Assembly: GCF_014191355.1 (NCBI RefSeq)
Contig: NZ_JACHWM010000008.1
Span: forward strand, 62,001 to 126,000
Reading direction: 5' to 3'
DNA: 64,000 nucleotides
Origin: Methylobacterium sp. R2-1
Lineage (GTDB): Bacteria > Pseudomonadota > Alphaproteobacteria > Rhizobiales > Beijerinckiaceae
The translations under genes were made by a program, and so were the position numbers. This document shows, piece by piece, positions 38,904 through 48,767 of this stretch. The notes beneath the pieces are model-generated. The model was not told the DNA's origin, did not search any database, and saw nothing but the letters and a program-made list of their open reading frames with translations. Numbering within the stretch: position 1 is the first letter of the stretch; each line of letters opens with the position of its first letter.

Positions 38904-39650
38904 TCACGACGCTCCCGTATCGGCGTCAGCCTCGTCCCCCTCCTCCGTCTCCCTCGGACCGTCATCGGCCGCCATCCGCTCGAGGACGGCGAGCGCCAGC
39001 GGCCGGGTGATGCGGCGGCGGCGGCCCAGTGCATCGCGGTCGAGTTCGGCCACGACCTCGCGGACGCGGGCGAGGGAGCGGTCGATGCGCAGGGCCAGAG
39101 CATCGACCACCGAGGTATCGATGCCGAGCTGCCGGTCGGCGAACAGCTTGACGATGACCGCCTTCAGGAGCGCGTCGTCCGGCGAGCCGATCTCGGCGCC
39201 GGGCGCGAGCCGCAGCCGTGAGCGCAGATCGGGGACCCTCAATCCGAAACCGTCCACCGGTCCGCAGGCCGTGAGCAGCACCGGAAAGCGCCGCTCGCGG
39301 GCGAGGTTGAGCAGGTGGAACAGAGCCGCCTCGTCGCGGCCAGCCTCGCGTTCGACATCCTCGACCACGAGGGCGCCGTTGGAGATGAGGTGGGAGACCC
39401 GCTCCATAGAGACGTCCGAGGCGGAGACCGTCCAGGCTTGCGCCCGCGTCGCCCAGATCGAGGCGAGATGGCTCTTGCCGCTTCCGGGCGGACCACGGAG
39501 CAGGAATACGGTGTCCGGCCAGTCGGGCCACGCCTCGATCAGGGCATAGGCTTCCTCGTTCGAGGGGCTGACCAGAAAATCCTCGGCGCCGTAGCGCGGA
39601 TCGAGCGGCAGATCGAAGGCGAGCTGCTTCGGGGGGGCGTTGTCGCGCAT
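38904..39650 (-). CDS. hda: DnaA-related regulatory ATPase HdaA
   Basis: Helps the beta clamp trigger hydrolysis of DnaA-ATP after replication starts. LAFDLPLDPRYGAEDFLVSPSN is the family N-terminus with the QLAFDL clamp-binding motif, FLLRGPPGSGKSHLA is Walker A, ALVVEDVE is Walker B, and RSRLRLAPGAEIGSPDD and RVREVVAELDRDAL correspond to DnaA sensor regions. It lacks a DNA-binding domain IV. Start 39650 (MRDNAPPKQ) is preferred over one five codons upstream. It lies 27 bases after the PerM-type gene, the usual alphaproteobacterial pairing. Confidence 0.9.
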   Translation of the reverse strand: MRDNAPPKQLAFDLPLDPRYGAEDFLVSPSNEEAYALIEAWPDWPDTVFLLRGPPGSGKSHLASIWATRAQAWTVSASDVSMERVSHLISNGALVVEDVEREAGRDEAALFHLLNLARERRFPVLLTACGPVDGFGLRVPDLRSRLRLAPGAEIGSPDDALLKAVIVKLFADRQLGIDTSVVDALALRIDRSLARVREVVAELDRDALGRRRRITRPLALAVLERMAADDGPRETEEGDEADADTGAS

Positions 39651-39677
39651 CGGGACACCATACACCGACGCGCGCGA

Positions 39678-40790
39678 TCAATCGCGGGGGGGCAGCGAGG
39701 GGCTCCCGGAATCCCCGATCAGCACCGGACCGTCGCCCCGGTAGATCTTGCTCTCCAGGTAGCGCTCGATGCCGAAGCGCACGACGACGCCGATGGACGC
39801 GGCGACCGGCACGGCGAGGAGAAGCCCGAGGAAGCCGAACAGCGAGCCGAAGGCGAGCAGCGCGAACATCAGCCAGACCGGGTGGAGGCCGACTGAGTCA
39901 CCCACGAGCTTGGGCGAGATCACGTTGCCCTCAAGGAACTGTCCGACGAGGAACACGCCGACGGTCAGCCCGATATGCAGCCAATCGCCGGTGGGCCACC
40001 ACTGCACCAGGGCGACGCCGACCGAGAGCATGAAGCCGGTGAGGGTGCCGACATAGGGGATGAAGGTGAGGAAGCCGGAGATCATCCCGATCAACACGCC
40101 GAAGTTCAGCCCGACGAGAAACAGGCCGACCGCGTAGAACGAGCCGAGGATCAGGCAGACGAGACTCTGGCCGCGCACGAAGCCGGTCACCGCCCCGTCG
40201 ATCTCGCCCGCGAGCCGCCGTGCCGTCGGGCGGTGGCGCGGGGGCACCCAGCCGTCGAGGGCGGCGATCATCCGGTCCCAGTCGTGCAGCACGTAAAAGG
40301 CGACGACCGGCGTCACGACGAGCAGCGAGGCGATGGAAATGAGGGCTTGGCTCCCCGTCCAGAGCGACTTGAGGAAGGCCAGGAACCACGCACCGCCCTG
40401 TCCCACCAGCGTGCCGACGGAAGATTGCAGTTCGTTGACCACCTCCGTGCCGCCGATCCGCTGGAGCAGCGGCCCGGCCCGCTCCACGAGGATGCTTTGC
40501 AGCCGTCCGACCATGGTCGGCAGGGAATTGACGAGGGAGGCAATCTGCCCGGCGGCCAGCGGCACGGCAATGATGAGCACCACCACCAGCCCGATAACGA
40601 AGCCGGCCAGGATCAGCAGGGTCGCGGCGAGCCTGCCGAGACCGAGCCGCTCCAACCGGTCTGCCAGCGGATCGAGCAGGTAGGCCAGCGCCAGCCCCGC
40701 CACGAAGGGCAGCATCACCTCGCGCAGCTCGTAGAGCAGGAAGATGAGAACCGCGAGGATCGAGAGCCCGATGATTGCTCTGCTGCGCAT
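39678..40790 (-). CDS. AI-2E/PerM family membrane transporter
   Basis: 370 residues with about eight membrane segments and the family patterns PFVAGLALAYLLDPLADRLERLG near the N-terminus, FVRGQSLVCLILGSFYAVGL, and GFLTFIPYVGTLTGFMLSVG, then EGNVISPKLVGDSVGLHPVW and FGFLGLLLAVPVAA near the C-terminus. Family members export autoinducer-2, permeases or Na+/H+; the substrate here is unknown. MRSRAIIGLSILA is chosen as the start, with GGAAGGAAGG upstream. Co-directional with hda and divergent from purM. Confidence 0.9.
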   Translation of the reverse strand: MRSRAIIGLSILAVLIFLLYELREVMLPFVAGLALAYLLDPLADRLERLGLGRLAATLLILAGFVIGLVVVLIIAVPLAAGQIASLVNSLPTMVGRLQSILVERAGPLLQRIGGTEVVNELQSSVGTLVGQGGAWFLAFLKSLWTGSQALISIASLLVVTPVVAFYVLHDWDRMIAALDGWVPPRHRPTARRLAGEIDGAVTGFVRGQSLVCLILGSFYAVGLFLVGLNFGVLIGMISGFLTFIPYVGTLTGFMLSVGVALVQWWPTGDWLHIGLTVGVFLVGQFLEGNVISPKLVGDSVGLHPVWLMFALLAFGSLFGFLGLLLAVPVAASIGVVVRFGIERYLESKIYRGDGPVLIGDSGSPSLPPRD

Positions 40791-41021
40791 CAAGGCTTCC
40801 TTCCTTCCCCCGGTCCGGCACGGACAGTGGGAAGCGTGGCGATCCGGGTCAAGGCGAGGTTTACAAGGAACCCGCCGGCCTCGTGCCCGGCCCTTTTCGC
40901 GCCCGGCGAAACATGATGCTGTGCCGAACCCGCCGCCCCGCACCGGTGACGGTGGTCAATCGCGCCGCGATGTGGCAGCGGGTTTCCGCATGATCAGCGA
41001 ATACCGGACGACGGGGCGGCG

Positions 41022-42089
41022 ATGACGGCGCAGGACGAGAACGGACTCACCTACGCGCAGGCCGGCGTCGACATCGACGCCGGCAACGCGCTCGTCGAGA
41101 CGATCAAGCCGCTGGTGCGCGCCACGCGCCGGCCGGGCGCCGATGCCGAGATCGGCGGCTTCGGCGGCCTGTTCGATCTCAAGGCGGCGGGCTTCAAGGA
41201 CGCGATCCTGGTGGCCGCCAACGACGGCGTCGGCACCAAGGTGAAGATTGCCATCGAGACCGGACGCCACCACACGATCGGCATCGACCTCGTGGCGATG
41301 TGCGTCAACGACATCATCGTGCAGGGCGCCGAGCCCCTGTTCTTTCTCGACTACTACGCCACCGGAAAGCTTGTGCCCGGTGTCGGTGCCGACATCGTGC
41401 GCGGCATCGCCGAGGGTTGCCGGCAGGCGGGCTGCGCGCTGATCGGTGGCGAGACCGCCGAGATGCCGGGCCTCTACGACGGCTCCGACTACGATCTGGC
41501 CGGCTTCTCCGTGGGCGCAGCCGAGCGCGGCACGCTGCTGCCGCGGCCCGGCATCCTACCCGGCGACGTCGTGCTCGGCCTGCCCTCCTCGGGCGTCCAC
41601 TCGAACGGCTTCTCGCTGGTGCGGAGGATCGTGGCCAAGACCGGCCTCGCTTACGACGCCGACGCGCCCTTCGCCCCCGGCCGCAGCCTCGGCGAGGCAC
41701 TGCTGGAGCCGACCCGGATCTACGTGAAGCCGCTGCTCGCCGCCCTGAAGCGGGCCGGCGGCATCCGGGCGCTCGCCCACATCACCGGCGGCGGCTTTCC
41801 CGACAACCTCCCCCGCGTCCTGCCCGACGGCGTCGGCATCGAGATCGACCTCTCGGCGATTGCCGTGCCGCCAGTCTTCGGCTGGCTGGCGCGCGAGGGC
41901 GGCGTCGCCGAATCCGAGATGCTGCGCACCTTCAACTGCGGCATCGGCATGGTGGTGGTCGCCGCCGCCGACGCGGCGGATGCCGTGGCGGACGCGCTGA
42001 CCGAGGCCGGCGAGGCGCCGGTCCGGCTCGGGCACATCACCGAGCGGGGCGCGGAGCCGGTGACCTTCACGGGGCAACTTGCCCTGTGA
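41022..42089 (+). CDS. purM: Phosphoribosylformylglycinamidine cyclo-ligase (AIR synthetase)
   Basis: ATP-dependent ring closure giving AIR in purine synthesis; 355 residues. [18 protein letters not shown], the glycine-rich ATP loop [21 protein letters not shown] segment [46 protein letters not shown] and [12 protein letters not shown] are all diagnostic. It overlaps purN by four bases (GTGA), so the two are translationally coupled, as in many bacteria. Confidence 0.97.
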   Translation: MTAQDENGLTYAQAGVDIDAGNALVETIKPLVRATRRPGADAEIGGFGGLFDLKAAGFKDAILVAANDGVGTKVKIAIETGRHHTIGIDLVAMCVNDIIVQGAEPLFFLDYYATGKLVPGVGADIVRGIAEGCRQAGCALIGGETAEMPGLYDGSDYDLAGFSVGAAERGTLLPRPGILPGDVVLGLPSSGVHSNGFSLVRRIVAKTGLAYDADAPFAPGRSLGEALLEPTRIYVKPLLAALKRAGGIRALAHITGGGFPDNLPRVLPDGVGIEIDLSAIAVPPVFGWLAREGGVAESEMLRTFNCGIGMVVVAAADAADAVADALTEAGEAPVRLGHITERGAEPVTFTGQLAL

Positions 42090-42745
42090 GCACGCCGGTC
42101 ACGAAGAAGCGCGTCGCGATCCTGATCTCGGGCCGCGGCTCGAACATGGTCTCGCTGATCGAGGCGGGGCGCGCGCCGGACTATCCGGCCGAGATCGTGC
42201 TCGTGCTCTCGAACCGTCCCGACGCCGCCGGTCTCGACCGCGCGCGGGAGGCGGGCATCCCGGCCCGCGCCATCGACCACAAGGCATTTCCGGACCGGGC
42301 CCGCTTCGATGCGGCGCTTCAGGCGGAACTGGACGGCGCCGGGATCGAGCTGATCGTGCTCGCCGGCTTCATGCGCATCCTCACCGATGCCTTCGTGGAA
42401 GCCTGGGCGGGCCGGATGATCAACATCCATCCCTCACTGCTGCCGCTGTTCAAGGGCACCCACACCCACGAGCGGGCCCTGGAAGCGGGGGTGCGCCTGC
42501 ACGGCTGCACCGTGCACTACGTCGTGCCGGAGCTCGATGCCGGGCCGATCGTGGCGCAAGCCGCCGTGCCCGTGCTGCCGGGCGATGATGCCGATACGCT
42601 GAGCGCCCGGGTGATCGTTCAGGAGCACCGGCTCTACCCGGCGGCGCTCGCCCTGATCGCGGGCGGCGGCGCCGCGTTGGACGGGGGCCGCGTACGCTTC
42701 TCGGCGCAGGAGCGCGACACGGGGGCGGCAATCCTGTCGCTCTGA
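42086..42745 (+). CDS. purN: Phosphoribosylglycinamide formyltransferase
   Basis: Transfers a formyl group from 10-formyl-THF to GAR in purine synthesis. The GTG start overlaps the purM stop as GTGA, giving 219 residues. [16 protein letters not shown] is the phosphate-binding loop, [12 protein letters not shown] and [20 protein letters not shown] contain the catalytic Asn/His region, and [16 protein letters not shown] includes the catalytic Asp. The downstream sequence is a palindromic repeat element. Confidence 0.96.
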   Translation: MSTPVTKKRVAILISGRGSNMVSLIEAGRAPDYPAEIVLVLSNRPDAAGLDRAREAGIPARAIDHKAFPDRARFDAALQAELDGAGIELIVLAGFMRILTDAFVEAWAGRMINIHPSLLPLFKGTHTHERALEAGVRLHGCTVHYVVPELDAGPIVAQAAVPVLPGDDADTLSARVIVQEHRLYPAALALIAGGGAALDGGRVRFSAQERDTGAAILSL

Positions 42746-42778
42746 ACACCAATCCGATCGGCCTGCTCCATCCCGCAA

Positions 42779-42885
42779 CCTCATCCTGAGGTGCCGCAAA
42801 GCGGTCTCGAAGGGTGCCCCGGCTCTCGCGTGATCCCTGAAGATCCTTCGAGTGCGACGCGACGCGCCGCCACCTCAGGATCAGG
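42779..42885. repeat. REP-like palindromic element with nested inverted repeats
   Basis: Terminal arms cctcatcctgaggtg and cacctcaggatcagg match at 14 of 15 positions when inverted; inside, ctcgaagg (42806-42813) pairs with ccttcgag (42845-42852). The 107-base element lies in the purN-spoVR gap between converging genes. Such elements are usually dispersed in many copies; only this one is in the window. Confidence 0.75.
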
Positions 42886-42920
42886 ATGCGGATGGGAGCA
42901 GCCGAGCAGGCCGCTGAAAA

Positions 42921-44492
42921 TCAGAAGAAAATCGGCCGCGCGCTTGCGGAATGCTCGACCAGCACCGCGCCGGTCGACGGATCGACTTCCTTGAGCACGG
43001 CGTCGTAGCCCCAGAGGTCGGCGAGGTGCTGGAGCACCCGTCGTGCGTCGTCCCGCTGCAGGGTGATGCGGTTCAGCGCCTTGTGGTGGAGGATGAGCCG
43101 GCGGTCGCCCTCCAGATCGACATCCACCACCTCGATATCGGGGTCGAGCCACGCCACGTCGTACTGCCGGGCGAAGGAGCGGCGCATCTTGCGGTAGCCG
43201 CGCTCGTCGTGGATCGCCTCGACGCGCATCTCCGGCTCGTCGGGATCGTCCACGACGTGAAACAGGCGCATGCCGCGCATCAATTTCGGGCTCAGGAACT
43301 GCGCGATGAAGCTCTCGTCGCGGTAGTTCTCCCAGCAATCGCGGAGCACCCCCATGGCGTCACCGCGGCCGGCGATGTCGGGGAACCACTCGCGATCCTC
43401 CTGCGTCGGCTGCTCCACGATGCGGGCGATGTCCTGCATCATGGCAAACCCCAGGGCGTAGGGATTGTGCCCGCCGAAGGAGCGGTCGTCGAAGTTCGGC
43501 TGGCGGATGACGTTGGTGTGCGAGGTCAGGAATTCGAGATAAGCCGCCTCGCTCAGCTGACCTTTCTGCGAGAGCGCGTTCATGATCCGGTAGTGGCAGT
43601 AGGTGGCGCAGCCCTCGTTCATCACCTTGGTCTGGCGCTGCGGGTAGAAGTACTGCGCGACCAGCCGGACGATCCGAAGAATCTCGCGCTGCCAGGGCCG
43701 CAGCCGCGGCGCAACCTTCTCCAGGAAGTAGAGGATGTTTTCCTGGGGCAACTCCAACAGCGCCCGGCGGCGCTCCAGCGCCGGGTCGCCCTTCTGCCCG
43801 CCGGCCTTGGCCGGCAGGGTGCGCCAGAGGTCGTTGTAGATCTGCTCGCCGTGCTCCTCGCGCTCGCGCTCGCGCCGCTGCTCGCTCGCCAGATCCGGAC
43901 GCTTCTTGCGGGGATAGCGGTGGACGCCCTGGCTCATCAGGGCATGGGCGGCGTCGAGTACGTGCTCGACCGCCTCATGCCCGTAGCGTTCCTCGCAACG
44001 GGCGATGTAGCCCTTGGCGAAATCGAGATAGTCGAGGATGCCCTCCGCATCCGTCCACTGGCGGAACAGATAGTTGTTCTTGAAGAAGTGGTTATGCCCG
44101 AAGGCGGCATGGGCGATCACCAGCGTCTGCATCGTCGCCGTGTTCTCCTCCATGACGTAGGAGATGCACGGATCGGAGTTGATGACGATTTCGTAGGCGA
44201 GCCCCATCAGGCCGCGGCGGTAGCTCGCCTCCTGCTGAGCGAAATGCTTGCCGAAGGACCAGTGCTTGTAGAACAGCGGCATGCCGATCGATGCATAGGC
44301 GTCGAGCATCTGCTCGGCAGTGATGATCTCGATCTGGTTCGGGTACCACGACAGGCCGAGTTCCGGCCCGGCCACGGCCTCACAGGCGTCGTGGATGCGC
44401 CGGATCGTCTCGAAATCCCAGTCATTGCCGGAGAACAGCAACTCGCCCGGCTTCGGGGCTGTGGACTTCGTGCGGCTCAGGCTCGCGACCAT
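42921..44492 (-). CDS. SpoVR family protein
   Basis: A 523-residue cytoplasmic SpoVR/YcgB-type protein of unresolved biochemical role, conserved with PrkA and YeaH in stress and stationary-phase operons. Landmarks are WDFETIRRIHDACEAVAG, PNQIEIITAEQMLDAYASIG, YEIVINSDPCISYVMEEN, MNEGCATYCHYRIMN and NPYALGFAMMQDIARI. The start at 44492 (MVASLSRTKS) fits the family; the longer open frame runs into yeaH. It is third in the prkA-yeaH-spoVR series and is separated from yeaH by 53 bases holding a hairpin. Confidence 0.94.
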   Translation of the reverse strand: MVASLSRTKSTAPKPGELLFSGNDWDFETIRRIHDACEAVAGPELGLSWYPNQIEIITAEQMLDAYASIGMPLFYKHWSFGKHFAQQEASYRRGLMGLAYEIVINSDPCISYVMEENTATMQTLVIAHAAFGHNHFFKNNYLFRQWTDAEGILDYLDFAKGYIARCEERYGHEAVEHVLDAAHALMSQGVHRYPRKKRPDLASEQRREREREEHGEQIYNDLWRTLPAKAGGQKGDPALERRRALLELPQENILYFLEKVAPRLRPWQREILRIVRLVAQYFYPQRQTKVMNEGCATYCHYRIMNALSQKGQLSEAAYLEFLTSHTNVIRQPNFDDRSFGGHNPYALGFAMMQDIARIVEQPTQEDREWFPDIAGRGDAMGVLRDCWENYRDESFIAQFLSPKLMRGMRLFHVVDDPDEPEMRVEAIHDERGYRKMRRSFARQYDVAWLDPDIEVVDVDLEGDRRLILHHKALNRITLQRDDARRVLQHLADLWGYDAVLKEVDPSTGAVLVEHSASARPIFF

Positions 44493-44521
44493 GTCGGCCC
44501 TTCTCTTCGACGCTGTCTCTC

Positions 44522-44539
44522 CTCCCCTCGCGGGGAGGC
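44522..44539 (-). other. Intercistronic hairpin yeaH-spoVR
   Basis: Perfect 7-bp stem cctcccc / ggggagg with a tcgc loop in the 53-base gap. It may stabilise the upstream mRNA 3' end or lower spoVR expression. It resembles the longer ppa-pyrH hairpin in composition. Confidence 0.5.
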
Positions 44540-44545
44540 CGATCG

Positions 44546-45844
44546 CTACGCCTCCGCCCGCGCGTCCTTGCGGCCGAACAGCTCGCGGAACACGGGGTAG
44601 ATGTCGCGGCGGTGATTCACTTTGCGCATGGCGAGCGGCTCGCCGGCCTTGGCGAGCGCCTCGTAGGTGCGCCACAGGGTGGTGCGGTGCTCAACGAAGC
44701 CGGCGCGCGGGCCATTCTCATCGCCGACTTCCAGATAGGCGAAGTGCTGGCAGGCCGGCAGAATGTGCGCGCGCAACAGTTCGGTCGAGGTCGGCCCGTC
44801 GGAGGAGACGTTGTCACCGTCCGAGGCTTGCGCCGCGTAGATGTTCCAGTCGTCGGGCGAGTAGCGCTCGGTGACGATGCGCTTCATCTCCATGAGCGCG
44901 GAGGAGACCAGCGTGCCGCCGGTCTCGCGGGAGCCGAAGAAGGTCTCCTCGTCCACCTCCGTCGCCTTGTCGGTGTGGCGGATGAAGACGATCTCGACGT
45001 GCTTGTAGCGGCGCGTCAGGAAGATGTGCAGCAGGATGTAGAAGCGCTTGGCCAGATCCTTCATGTGCTCGGTCATCGAGCCCGAGACGTCCATCAGGCA
45101 GAACATCACGGCTTGCGCGATCGGCTTCGGATAGGGCTCGAAGCGGCGGAAGCGCAGGTCGATCGGGTCGACGTAGGGGATGCGCTTGGAGCGCTCGCGC
45201 AAGCCGAGCAGCTTGAGCTCCAGGTCGGGCAGGCGCGGATCGTTCGCGGCTTCGGCCTCGGCGATCTCCGCCTCAAGCGCCGCGACCTCCTCGAGCTTGG
45301 GGCGCTTGAGGGCGATGCGCCGGGACATCGAGTTGCGCAGCGTCCGCGACAGCGCGAGGTTCGCCGGCGAGCCCGAGACGGTGTAGCCGGCCCGGCGCAA
45401 GCCTTCCGTCTCCACCACCGCGAGGCGGCGCTTGGCGAGATCGGGCAGTTCGAGGTCCTCGAGGAAGAGGTCGAGGAATTCTTCCCGCGTCAGGACGAAG
45501 TGGAAAGCGTCCTCGCTGTTCTCGCCTCCGTCGCCACCTTCCCCGGAGCCGCCCCCGCCCCCGCCGCCCGGCGGGCGCTCGATGCGGTCGCCCTCCACGT
45601 AGGTCTTGTTGCCGGGCAGGATATAGTCCTGATGCCCCGTACCCGGCTGGCGCGAGAAGCGCGGCTCGCGCACCCCGTCGCCGGGCACGGAGATGCGCCC
45701 GTCCTTGCCGAGGTTCTTGATGTCCTTCTCTCGGGCGGACTCCCGAACCGCGCGCTGCGCGACGTCCTTGACCCGGCGCAGGAAGCGCTGGCGGTTCGGG
45801 AGGCTCTTCCCACCTGGATTGAGCCGACGGTCGACGATGTGCAT
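44546..45844 (-). CDS. YeaH/DUF444 family protein (VWA-like)
   Basis: 432 residues, close to E. coli YeaH. MHIVDRRLNPGGKSLPNRQRF matches the YeaH N-terminus, which decides the start over a GTG nine codons upstream. IERPPGGGGGGGSG is the Gly-rich linker, FHFVLTREEFLDLFLEDLELP follows, and FCLMDVSGSMTEHMKDLAKRF carries a von Willebrand MIDAS-type motif (Asp252). YAAQASDGDNVSSDGP and DIYPVFRELFGRK are conserved near the end. It probably acts with the PrkA kinase. Confidence 0.93.
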   Translation of the reverse strand: MHIVDRRLNPGGKSLPNRQRFLRRVKDVAQRAVRESAREKDIKNLGKDGRISVPGDGVREPRFSRQPGTGHQDYILPGNKTYVEGDRIERPPGGGGGGGSGEGGDGGENSEDAFHFVLTREEFLDLFLEDLELPDLAKRRLAVVETEGLRRAGYTVSGSPANLALSRTLRNSMSRRIALKRPKLEEVAALEAEIAEAEAANDPRLPDLELKLLGLRERSKRIPYVDPIDLRFRRFEPYPKPIAQAVMFCLMDVSGSMTEHMKDLAKRFYILLHIFLTRRYKHVEIVFIRHTDKATEVDEETFFGSRETGGTLVSSALMEMKRIVTERYSPDDWNIYAAQASDGDNVSSDGPTSTELLRAHILPACQHFAYLEVGDENGPRAGFVEHRTTLWRTYEALAKAGEPLAMRKVNHRRDIYPVFRELFGRKDARAEA

Positions 45845-45932
45845 CCGGGGTCGCTCAGCGCCTAGTTTCACGTCCCTGGTCGAGGGACAAAGGTGCGAAA
45901 GTGCGGCGGATGCCGGAGGGCCGGAGCCCGCC

Positions 45933-47885
45933 TCACCCCGCCTGCTTCACGCGCATGTACCATTCCACCAGCCGCCGGACCTGCCGCTCGGTGTAGCCCC
46001 GGTCGGTCATCCGGTCGACGAACTCGCCGTGCTTCTTCTCGGTCTCACTGTCCTTCTTTGAGCCAAACGAGATCACGGGCAGCAGTTCCTCGACCTGGGA
46101 GAACATCCGCCGCTCGATCACCTCGCGCAGTTTTTCGTAAGACGTCCAGGACGGGTTGCGGCCGCCGTGCTGCGCCCGCGAGCGCAGCGCGAACTTCACC
46201 ACCTCGTTGCGGAAATCCTTCGGATTGGCGATGCCGGCGGGTTTCTCGATCTTGGTCAGCTCCTGGTTCAGGAGCTCGCGATTGAGAAGCTGGCCGGTCT
46301 CCGCGTCCTTGAAGTCCTGATCCTCGATCCAGGCGTCGGCGTAGTCGATGTAGCGGTCGAACAGGTTCTGGCCGTAATCGTGGTAGGATTCGAGATAGGC
46401 CTTCTGGATCTCGTGGCCGATGAACTCGGCGTAGCGCGGCGCGAGTTCGGTCTTGATGAACTCGATGTAGCGCTTTTCGATCTCCGGCGGCAGTTGCTCG
46501 CGCCGGATCGCCTGTTCCAGCACGTACATCAGGTGAACCGGGTCTGCAGAGACTTCCGTCGTGTCATGGTTGAAGGTCGCCGCCAGCACCTTGAAGGCGA
46601 AGCGGGTCGAGATCCCGTCCATGCCCTCGTCGACGCCGGCCGTGTCCTTGTACTCCTGCATCGAGCGGGCGCGGGGATCGACCTCACGAAGGCTCTCGCC
46701 GTCGTAGACCCGCATCTTCGAGAACAGGTTGGAGTTGGCGTGCTCGCGGAGCCGCGACAGCACCGAGAAGCGGGCCAACATCTCCAGCGTGCCCGGGGCG
46801 CAGGCCGCCGTGGACAGCTCCGAGCCCGAGATCAGCTTCTCGTAGATGCGCTGCTCCTCCGTGACCCGGAGGCAGTAGGGCACCTTGATGACGTAGATGC
46901 GGTCGATGAAGGCTTCGTTGTTCTTGTTGGTCTTGAACGACTGCCACTCGGCCTCGTTCGAGTGCGCCAGGATCACACCGGTGAAAGGGATCGCGCCGAT
47001 ATTTTCGGTGCCGACATAGTTGCCCTCCTGCGTCGCCGTGAGCAGGGGATGCAGCATCTTGATCGGCGCCTTGAACATCTCGACGAATTCGAGAACGCCC
47101 TGGTTCGCCCGGTTGAGCCCGCCCGAGTAGGAGTAGGCATCCGGATCGGCCTGGGAAAGCGTCTCGAGCCGGCGGATATCGACCTTGCCGACGAGCGAGG
47201 AGATGTCCTGGTTGTTCTCGTCGCCCGGTTCGGTCTTGGCGATGGCGATCTGGCGCAGGCGCGAGGGCCGCACCTTGATCACCTTGAAGCGGGAGATGTC
47301 GCCGTCGAACTCGTCGAGGCGCTTCAAGGCCCAGGGGCTCATCAGGCCGGTGAGGCGGCGGCGCGGAATGCCGAAGCGCTCTTCGATCTCCCGGCCCATG
47401 ATTTCGGGGTCGAACAGGCCGAGCGGGCTCTCGAAGACCGGCGAGACCTCGTCGCCCGCCTTCAGCACGTAGATCGGGTGGACCTCCATCAGCGCCTTGA
47501 GTCGCTCGGCGAGCGACGACTTTCCGCCGCCGACGGGGCCGAGCAGGTAGAGGATCTGCTTGCGCTCCTCCAACCCTTGAGCGGCATGGCGGAAGAACGA
47601 GACGATCCGCTCGATCGTCTCCTCCATGCCGTAGAACTCGGCAAAGGCCGGATAGACCCGGATCGTGCGGTTCATGAACACGCGGCCGAGGCGCGCGTCA
47701 CGGGCGGTGTCCACCATCTCCGGCTGGCCGATCGCATCAAGGATGCGCTCGGCGGCCGAGGCGTACATCAGCGGGTTGTCGCGGCACGCCTCAAGATATT
47801 CGGAGAGGGTCATCTCCGTATCGCGGCGCGCTTCATAGCCGCGAGCGAAGCTCTGGAACAGGTCGTTCGTCGAGTGCAGCGGCAT
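45933..47885 (-). CDS. prkA: PrkA serine protein kinase (AAA+ type)
   Basis: 650 residues. The N-terminal AAA+ domain has Walker A LLGPVGGGKSSLAERL (116-123) and ILAHSNEAEWQSF; the C-terminal PrkA domain has MRVYDGESLREVDP and GLNRANQGVLEFVEMFKAP precedes it. E. coli YeaG and Bacillus PrkA are stress-related kinases/proteases active under nutrient limitation. It heads the prkA-yeaH-spoVR operon, with GAAGGGGG before the ATG. The promoter is not evident. Confidence 0.95.
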   Translation of the reverse strand: MPLHSTNDLFQSFARGYEARRDTEMTLSEYLEACRDNPLMYASAAERILDAIGQPEMVDTARDARLGRVFMNRTIRVYPAFAEFYGMEETIERIVSFFRHAAQGLEERKQILYLLGPVGGGKSSLAERLKALMEVHPIYVLKAGDEVSPVFESPLGLFDPEIMGREIEERFGIPRRRLTGLMSPWALKRLDEFDGDISRFKVIKVRPSRLRQIAIAKTEPGDENNQDISSLVGKVDIRRLETLSQADPDAYSYSGGLNRANQGVLEFVEMFKAPIKMLHPLLTATQEGNYVGTENIGAIPFTGVILAHSNEAEWQSFKTNKNNEAFIDRIYVIKVPYCLRVTEEQRIYEKLISGSELSTAACAPGTLEMLARFSVLSRLREHANSNLFSKMRVYDGESLREVDPRARSMQEYKDTAGVDEGMDGISTRFAFKVLAATFNHDTTEVSADPVHLMYVLEQAIRREQLPPEIEKRYIEFIKTELAPRYAEFIGHEIQKAYLESYHDYGQNLFDRYIDYADAWIEDQDFKDAETGQLLNRELLNQELTKIEKPAGIANPKDFRNEVVKFALRSRAQHGGRNPSWTSYEKLREVIERRMFSQVEELLPVISFGSKKDSETEKKHGEFVDRMTDRGYTERQVRRLVEWYMRVKQAG

Positions 47886-48144
47886 TCGAACACCCCCTTC
47901 AGGCTGATGACAGCTTCATCCTGTCTCGGGTCGAACGCAACCGACATTGCGGGTTTTGTCGCACCGCCCACAGGAGGGCCGTCCTGCGTGTGAAACGGGA
48001 CACACTCAAAGTTGGCCGGGATTTAGCGCGAGCTTAACCGGCGTCCGATATGGGACGGCGGCCTCCGGCTCGATGTCGGAGGCTTCTAAAATCAGTCGAA
48101 ATTGCTGCGATGCAGCGTGACCGCGTTTACGACTGTCTCTCTGA

Positions 48145-48618
48145 TCAGAGATCGGTGCCGCTCTTCTTCTCGTCCTTGGACTTGTCGCCCTTGTCGACGG
48201 TGATGCGGATATCGCGCTTCTCGACCTCGCCATCGGCATTCTTGATCTCGACAACGACCCCATCGGAGCCGGTATAGCCGCTGTTGGGCTGGTAGAAGAT
48301 CGCCTGGACCTCGGCGTCCTTGTTCGGGCAACGGTATTTGGACGGGGTCTTCAGCTTGCCGGCCTTGGTGATGAGCGAGCCGGATGTCGGCGGCGTCACC
48401 ACCTTGATCTCGGGCATTGGGCCGAGCGAGCAGTCCTTCTTCAGGTTCGGCACGATGACGAGGCGGGCCTGCTTGCCGGCGGGCACGGTCTCGCTGCGGG
48501 TGACGGTGGTCTGCGCAAGGGCCGGCCCGGCGAGGCAGAGCCAGGAGGCTGCAACGGCGGTGGCGAGGGCGGCGGGCAGGGCCGCAATCGGTTTCGCGGC
48601 AGAGGTCGGCAGATCCAT
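48145..48618 (-). CDS. Exported protein of unknown function
   Basis: 157 residues. Signal peptide to about GPALAQ, then a compact beta-rich domain: TVTRSETVPAGKQARLVIVP, KDCSLGPMPEIKVV, TPPTSGSLITKAGKLKTPSK, RCPNKDAEVQAIFYQPNSGY and DGVVVEIKNADGEVEKRDIR. The two cysteines could form a disulfide. The Gly-Tyr-Thr-Gly / Asp-x-Val-x-Val strand pattern resembles Ig-like or cadherin-like repeats, with a Lys/Asp-rich tail. AAGGAAAC precedes the ATG. No function is claimed. Confidence 0.75.
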   Translation of the reverse strand: MDLPTSAAKPIAALPAALATAVAASWLCLAGPALAQTTVTRSETVPAGKQARLVIVPNLKKDCSLGPMPEIKVVTPPTSGSLITKAGKLKTPSKYRCPNKDAEVQAIFYQPNSGYTGSDGVVVEIKNADGEVEKRDIRITVDKGDKSKDEKKSGTDL

Positions 48619-48767
48619 CGGCGTTTCCTTGAGCGTCGTCGCGCGCCCTGTCGGCGAGCGGCCGGGCGATCCGGCCTCGGCGCCGCAGGGCGCAAGCGAG
48701 GATGTGGGGAGGTCGGAGGCCCGCGTCGAGGCTTGCCGCCTCGAATCTTGTCGGATGCGATGCCCGC

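Noticed and set aside
42921..47885. prkA-yeaH-spoVR as a new system
   Set aside because: The trio is a well-known conserved stress/stationary-phase operon in proteobacteria; its biochemistry is incomplete but the set is not new.
48138..48151. Perfect palindrome TCTCTGATCAGAGA
   Set aside because: It spans the stop codon of the exported-protein gene and has no loop, so it is neither a good terminator nor a well-placed operator.
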